From Pseudomonadota bacterium (lineage in GTDB: Bacteria > Pseudomonadota > Alphaproteobacteria > UBA8366): 51,946 nt of DNA. Position 1 is the first letter of the stretch; every line of letters starts with the position of its first letter. A model generated the notes under the pieces. The model saw only the letters and a list, made by a program, of their open reading frames with translations, had not been told where the DNA came from and made no database searches. Below are positions 48,092 through 51,946 of the stretch, piece after piece. Where the stretch lies: positions 1 to 51,946 of the forward strand of contig JAYZAS010000004.1 of the NCBI GenBank assembly GCA_036339585.1. The letters are read 5' to 3'. The translations under genes were made by a program, and so were the position numbers.

Positions 48092-49492
48092 ATGCCAGGC
48101 AAAACACTATTTGATAAAATATGGGATAGCCATGTAGTAGCTGAGGAGGAAGGCGAAACACTTGTTTACGTTGACCGCCTATTGGTACATGAGGGATCGC
48201 GGCATTCTTTTACAATGTTACGCAACATCGAGATGCCCCCATACAGAGCAGAACAGGTATTCGGCTTTGCCGATCACTACATGCCAACGGAGACTACAGA
48301 GGGCGGCATCCCCGGAGTAAGAGATAATAAAATTCGCGGAATGCTTGAACTTATGGAAAAAAACACATCTGAAGTTGGTGTGCGCTATTTCGGATTTCAT
48401 GACCCTGATCAAGGAATTTTACACGTAGTTCCGCCGGAACAGGGTATTTCGCAACCCGGTATTTTTCTGTGCGGAGCAGACTCACACACATCGACACATG
48501 GGGCGTTTGGTAGTATCTCTTTTGGAGTTGGAGCATCAGAGGCAGGGCATATCATGGCTACTCAATGCCTGTGGCAACAACGGCCTTCCCCCTTAAGAAT
48601 AAATATTGACGGAACTCTGCCGTTTGGAGTCCATGCCAAGGACATAATATTAGGGGTCATTGCAAAATTCGGAGTTGGGATCGGTGTGGGTAAGGCAATC
48701 GAGTTTGCCGGTTCTTGCATACAGACCATGAGCATGGAACAACGAATGACAGTTTGCAACATGACAATTGAAGCAGCTGGCCGGATGGGCATGATCGCTC
48801 CAGATGAAACAACATATGAATATATAGAGGGTCGACCTTACGCACCAAAAGGGGAACTATGGAAAGAGGCCGTCGAATATTGGGGCTCGCTACCCAGCGA
48901 CGAGGATGCTGTATTTGCAGATGAAAAAACACTTGAAGTTGAGAAATTGGATCCAATGGTTACCTGGGGGACTAATCCGGAAATGACGTTGCCGATCACC
49001 GGGACTATTCCCTTTCCCGAAGATGCTGAAAATGAAGACCAGCGTCGCGAAATTCAAGGAGCACTCGATTATATGGACCTTCAACCGGGCATGGGCATGG
49101 AAGAAATAGAAATTGAGCGAGTTTTCATAGGATCCTGTACAAATTCACGTATTGAGGACATACGCGCCGCAGCAGAAGTCGCAGCAAAAGGTACTGCGAA
49201 GGTTGAAACTTGGGTGGTCCCGGGATCAAAGTCGATTAAGCGCCAAGCAGAAGCAGAAGGTTTGGATCAGATTTTTACTAAGTCCGGTTTCGATTGGCGC
49301 GAACCCGGATGTTCACTTTGCACCGCATTAAACGGTGACTTATTGAATGATGGGCAACGCTGTGTCTCAACATCAAACCGCAACTTCAAAGGACGTCAGG
49401 GGCCGAACGGTAAAACACATCTCGCAAGTCCCGCTATGGCTGCAGCCGCAGCAATAACCGGCAAACTCACCGATGTTCGTAACTTGGAGTAA
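48092..49492 (+). CDS. LeuC-like (aconitase superfamily) hydro-lyase large subunit, divergent
   Basis: 466 aa, about the size of LeuC, with the 4Fe-4S cysteines Cys349 (FIGSCTNSRIED), Cys407 and Cys410 (PGCSLC), and CGADSHTSTHGAFG and CNMTIEAAGRMGMIAPDE. It could be 3-isopropylmalate isomerase, but the substrate loop near residue 33 reads LVHEGSRHSF where LeuC usually has VHEVTSPQAF, and ADHYMPT (Asp61-His62) replaces the usual DHNVPT. An AAGGAG site lies 13 bases upstream. It pairs with the next gene; leuB is not adjacent. The true substrate may be a related 2-hydroxy- or methyl-dicarboxylate. Confidence 0.85.
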   Translation: MPGKTLFDKIWDSHVVAEEEGETLVYVDRLLVHEGSRHSFTMLRNIEMPPYRAEQVFGFADHYMPTETTEGGIPGVRDNKIRGMLELMEKNTSEVGVRYFGFHDPDQGILHVVPPEQGISQPGIFLCGADSHTSTHGAFGSISFGVGASEAGHIMATQCLWQQRPSPLRINIDGTLPFGVHAKDIILGVIAKFGVGIGVGKAIEFAGSCIQTMSMEQRMTVCNMTIEAAGRMGMIAPDETTYEYIEGRPYAPKGELWKEAVEYWGSLPSDEDAVFADEKTLEVEKLDPMVTWGTNPEMTLPITGTIPFPEDAENEDQRREIQGALDYMDLQPGMGMEEIEIERVFIGSCTNSRIEDIRAAAEVAAKGTAKVETWVVPGSKSIKRQAEAEGLDQIFTKSGFDWREPGCSLCTALNGDLLNDGQRCVSTSNRNFKGRQGPNGKTHLASPAMAAAAAITGKLTDVRNLE

Positions 49493-49502
49493 CTGAATTA
49501 GA

Positions 49503-50132
49503 ATGAAGTCATTCACAAAATTAACCGCGATCGCATGTCCATTTGATGAAATCAACGTAGACACTAATCAACTTTGTCCTACTCGGTTCAATAAGCTTCC
49601 TATCGGGGATCCGTATTTAAAAAAGGTAATGTTCCATGACCAACGCTTTACTAACGATGGCAAGCCAAGAAATACCGATTTTATATTCAATCGAGAGCCC
49701 TATAAAAAAGCAGAAATTATAGTTGCCGATCACAACTGGGGGATTGGGTCAAGTCGTGAGAGCGCAGTTTACGCCATGGCATCATTCGGTATAAAATCCG
49801 TCATCGCAGCTAGTTTTGGTGATATCCACTATAATAATATGACTAAGAACGGGTTGTGCCCTGTACAGCTAAGCCAAGAGGCATGCCATGAGCTTCGCTC
49901 GCAGCTTTTTAAAAATATTGGCGCCAAAATAACTGTGGACCTCGAGGAATTAAAGGTCATAGCGCCTGATGGAACTGAGTATGAATTCAATATGCACCCA
50001 CTTAAAAGGCGCTGCCTTTTAAAAGGTTTGGACGACATCTCTCTTACAAAGCAGTATATGGATGCAATTAAAGCTTTTGAAGCAAACCATCATAAGTCAA
50101 AGCCTTTCATGAAGGTGCAAAAGCCAACTTAG
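49503..50132 (+). CDS. LeuD-like (aconitase swivel) hydro-lyase small subunit, divergent
   Basis: 209 aa, typical LeuD length. NVDTNQLCPTRF (about 18-29) is the swivel-domain start. The substrate-phosphate-type loop reads NWGIGSSRESA (about 78-88), where LeuD usually has FGCGSSREHA: the Cys and the His are replaced while Ser-Ser-Arg-Glu is kept. It starts ten bases after the large subunit, and the two should form a heterodimer. Together they support a LeuCD-like enzyme whose substrate may differ from isopropylmalate. Confidence 0.85.
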   Translation: MKSFTKLTAIACPFDEINVDTNQLCPTRFNKLPIGDPYLKKVMFHDQRFTNDGKPRNTDFIFNREPYKKAEIIVADHNWGIGSSRESAVYAMASFGIKSVIAASFGDIHYNNMTKNGLCPVQLSQEACHELRSQLFKNIGAKITVDLEELKVIAPDGTEYEFNMHPLKRRCLLKGLDDISLTKQYMDAIKAFEANHHKSKPFMKVQKPT

Positions 50133-50267
50133 CTTCTGTTTTGGAAGGAGATAGAGCGAGTTTCATCTGATAGGATATATTTCAGTTTGAAAATACAAGG
50201 GGCAATGACACCATCCCATTCTGCGTAACCTACTCGCGTATACTAATTTTCATATCAAAAAAGAAGA

Positions 50268-51518
50268 TCACGCTTCCTCCGCGCCAACATCCTTTGCAAA
50301 ATGCTCTGCCTCATCTCTTTCCCAACTAAGCCAATCTACTAACACTTCTGCTGTATGCTGGCCCAAGAGTGGTGGAGGAAAAAATTCCGGCTCTTCCATA
50401 GTCGTTATCCAAGGGGGCCCAATAATGCGTATCCGCCCGGATTTTGGGTGGTCAAATTCTCTTATAAGACCCCTGTGAACTACCTGGCTATCCGCATGAG
50501 CCCCACCATAATCTAAAACTTTGGAGACAGGCACACGCTCTGCATCCAATAGTTTAATCCATTCATCAGCCGTGCGTGTCTGAATTATCTCCCGGACCAT
50601 CTCATTCACTTCATCCCGCCGTTCTGCCCGCTGAGCAGAAGTGCGTAGGCTTTCATCCAGTATCCATTCCGGCTTACCAAGCGCACGACAAATTCCTGAC
50701 CAAAACCCATCATGATGGCAGATTATGCTGACATACTGGCCATCATTAGCCCTGTATATATCGGCAGGCGCGCGAAGGGGGTTTGCATTACCCACTCTAG
50801 GGGGTTGCTCATTTGCGTTTAGCGTTTGCCCCATACGTGGGCCAAGCGCTGCTATCATAGCATCCTGCATGCTTATATCGATATGCTGCCCCTCGCCATC
50901 TCTTTCTGCTACGCGGATTGCATTTACTATCGCATATGCAGCGTTCATTCCAGCAATAGCATCCGCCACTGGCGCACCAATTTGCATTGGCTCTCCAGAG
51001 GGTTCGCCCGTAACACTCATTAACCCAGAAGCAGCTTGGATAATTGGGTCAAGTGCGGGCCTATTACAATTTGGCCCAGTCTGTCCGAAACCCGAAATCG
51101 AGCAGTAAACTAGACGTGGATTAACAGCTTTGAGCTTATTCCAGCCGAGCCCTAAAGCTTCAACTTTCCCCGGAGCATAATTTTCAACGAACACATTAGC
51201 CTCTCCCACAAGTGCTTGGGCAATTTTCTGATGACGCCGATCCTTTAAATCGAGTGCAATACTCTTGCGTGACCTATTGTTTGCAAAAAAATAGTCTTGA
51301 TCTTCTGATTTTCTGCCTTTGTAAGGACCCATGTGACGAGTATCATCGCCAATGTGGGCGCGCTCGATTTTAACTAATTCCGCCCCCATATCAGCTAACA
51401 TTGTCGAACAAAATGGCCCAGCAATTACTTGGGTCATATCAACCACCCGAATGCCATCAAGTGGCGGGAGTCTTTTTCTCTCATCCATTCCTAGCAACCT
51501 TTCCATGACAGTCGGCAT
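50268..51518 (-). CDS. Class III (CaiB/BaiF) CoA-transferase
   Basis: 416-aa enzyme that moves CoA between carboxylic acids through an enzyme-anhydride. The N-terminal GIRVVDMTQVIAGPFCSTML and GAELVKIE are family hallmarks. The catalytic Asp is Asp157 (NRPALDPIIQAASGLM), and VADAIAGMNAAYAIVNAI follows. Substrate not readable. It is convergent with the LeuD-like gene (135 bases between stops) and downstream of the isochorismatase-like gene on the same strand. ATG at 51518 is used; the ribosome site is unclear. Confidence 0.92.
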   Translation of the reverse strand: MPTVMERLLGMDERKRLPPLDGIRVVDMTQVIAGPFCSTMLADMGAELVKIERAHIGDDTRHMGPYKGRKSEDQDYFFANNRSRKSIALDLKDRRHQKIAQALVGEANVFVENYAPGKVEALGLGWNKLKAVNPRLVYCSISGFGQTGPNCNRPALDPIIQAASGLMSVTGEPSGEPMQIGAPVADAIAGMNAAYAIVNAIRVAERDGEGQHIDISMQDAMIAALGPRMGQTLNANEQPPRVGNANPLRAPADIYRANDGQYVSIICHHDGFWSGICRALGKPEWILDESLRTSAQRAERRDEVNEMVREIIQTRTADEWIKLLDAERVPVSKVLDYGGAHADSQVVHRGLIREFDHPKSGRIRIIGPPWITTMEEPEFFPPPLLGQHTAEVLVDWLSWERDEAEHFAKDVGAEEA

Positions 51519-51735
51519 ATCGCCCGAGAAACATCAATTCTCTGTTTCAAGTGTTCACTATGCAGCACCCGATAACCCAGATCTCACGTAGGATGCACTT
51601 GTTCGTAGTAATTCATATTTCAAAATCCGTTTCGCTATTTCTTATATTCCCCGATAACTTACAGGGCATATTCAACTAATGTTATTTAAAGCCGTAGCAC
51701 TCATACTTTAGTTATCGCCGGAAGCTGGTGCAGCT

Positions 51736-51946
51736 CTAATCATCCAAGTGATATTTGAAATCCACTTTGTCACTCTTAGTTATAGAAGCAAACCTCTTAC
51801 AGATATGAAGCACTGCTTGATGATCATCCTCTGAGCCGGCGCAACAGCAATCCTCTATAATCGTTACTACAAAATCCCGATCATGGCCTTCTTTAGCCGC
51901 CGATAGAACAACCCCAGACGTCGAAATACCAGTTATATAAATATTC
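51736..51946 (-). CDS. Isochorismatase-like hydrolase, C-terminal part (window ends inside gene)
   Basis: Only the last 69 or so codons are in the window; the 5' part lies beyond 51946. The visible IYITGISTSGVVLSAAKEGH (the family's core helix-loop) and VVTIIEDCCCAG are typical of isochorismatase-superfamily proteins. At the position where amidases of the family have the catalytic Cys there is Val, as in some subgroups. It reads in the same direction as the CoA-transferase, 217 bases ahead of it; the gap holds nothing recognisable. Confidence 0.8.
   Translation of the reverse strand, partial: NIYITGISTSGVVLSAAKEGHDRDFVVTIIEDCCCAGSEDDHQAVLHICKRFASITKSDKVDFKYHLDD

Overview
The window reads as ordinary chromosomal DNA from an alphaproteobacterium, probably a free-living, aerobic, moderately AT-rich Rhodospirillales-like or marine lineage. 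The evidence is a split F0 ATP synthase operon (I-a-c-b'-b) directly behind smc, an aa3-type cytochrome oxidase operon with CoxF, CtaG and SURF1, the thrC / M16 peptidase / GNAT run, and a gshA-rsmE block divergent from ubiA. No phage, insertion sequence, CRISPR array, rRNA or tRNA was seen. The genus cannot be fixed from this stretch alone.

Layout. 1-5.2 kb: the 3' part of smc, then atpI-atpB-atpE-atpF'-atpF. 5.2-9.9 kb (minus strand): a tandem glycine riboswitch followed by gcvT-gcvH-gcvP, the glycine cleavage system. 10-12.3 kb: an unknown lipoprotein, then divergent thrB-rnhA. 12.4-15.3 kb: an ScsB/DsbD-type thiol reductase and a YqgE/AlgH protein. 15.3-27.1 kb (minus strand): the cytochrome oxidase operon ctaC-ctaD-ctaB-coxF-ctaG-ctaE, then SURF1, an M32 carboxypeptidase, a TauE/SafE permease, thrC, an M16 peptidase and an acetyltransferase. 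27.4-37 kb: tldD, gshA and rsmE, ubiA plus an ETF-beta-type lysine methyltransferase, a conserved unknown, ubiD, a small membrane protein and tldE/pmbA. 37-40.2 kb: an AceE-like transketolase-family E1 with a divergent Lrp/AsnC regulator, then infA. 40.2-42.9 kb: a GT4 glycosyltransferase with an added C-terminal winged-helix-like segment, and a sterol-desaturase-family hydroxylase. 43.3-48 kb: a threonine-dehydratase-like enzyme, an SDR, a DUF547 protein and typA. 48-51.9 kb: a divergent LeuC/LeuD pair, a class III CoA-transferase and the end of an isochorismatase-like hydrolase.

Most of the window is respiration and core metabolism: F0 and complex IV for energy, UbiA and UbiD for ubiquinone, GcvTHP for one-carbon units, ThrB and ThrC for threonine, GshA for glutathione. 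Less expected items are the LeuCD-like pair, whose substrate-loop sequences differ from ordinary isopropylmalate isomerase and which has no leuB beside it; the lone AceE-like E1 with its own Lrp-type regulator and a candidate operator; the glycosyltransferase with a winged-helix tail; a 55-residue CoxF gene with a GTG start; and a 9-G run inside rsmE. Several genes probably start with GTG or TTG (gcvT, thrC, ctaG, coxF, infA, tldE, the Lrp gene), so starts are argued individually.
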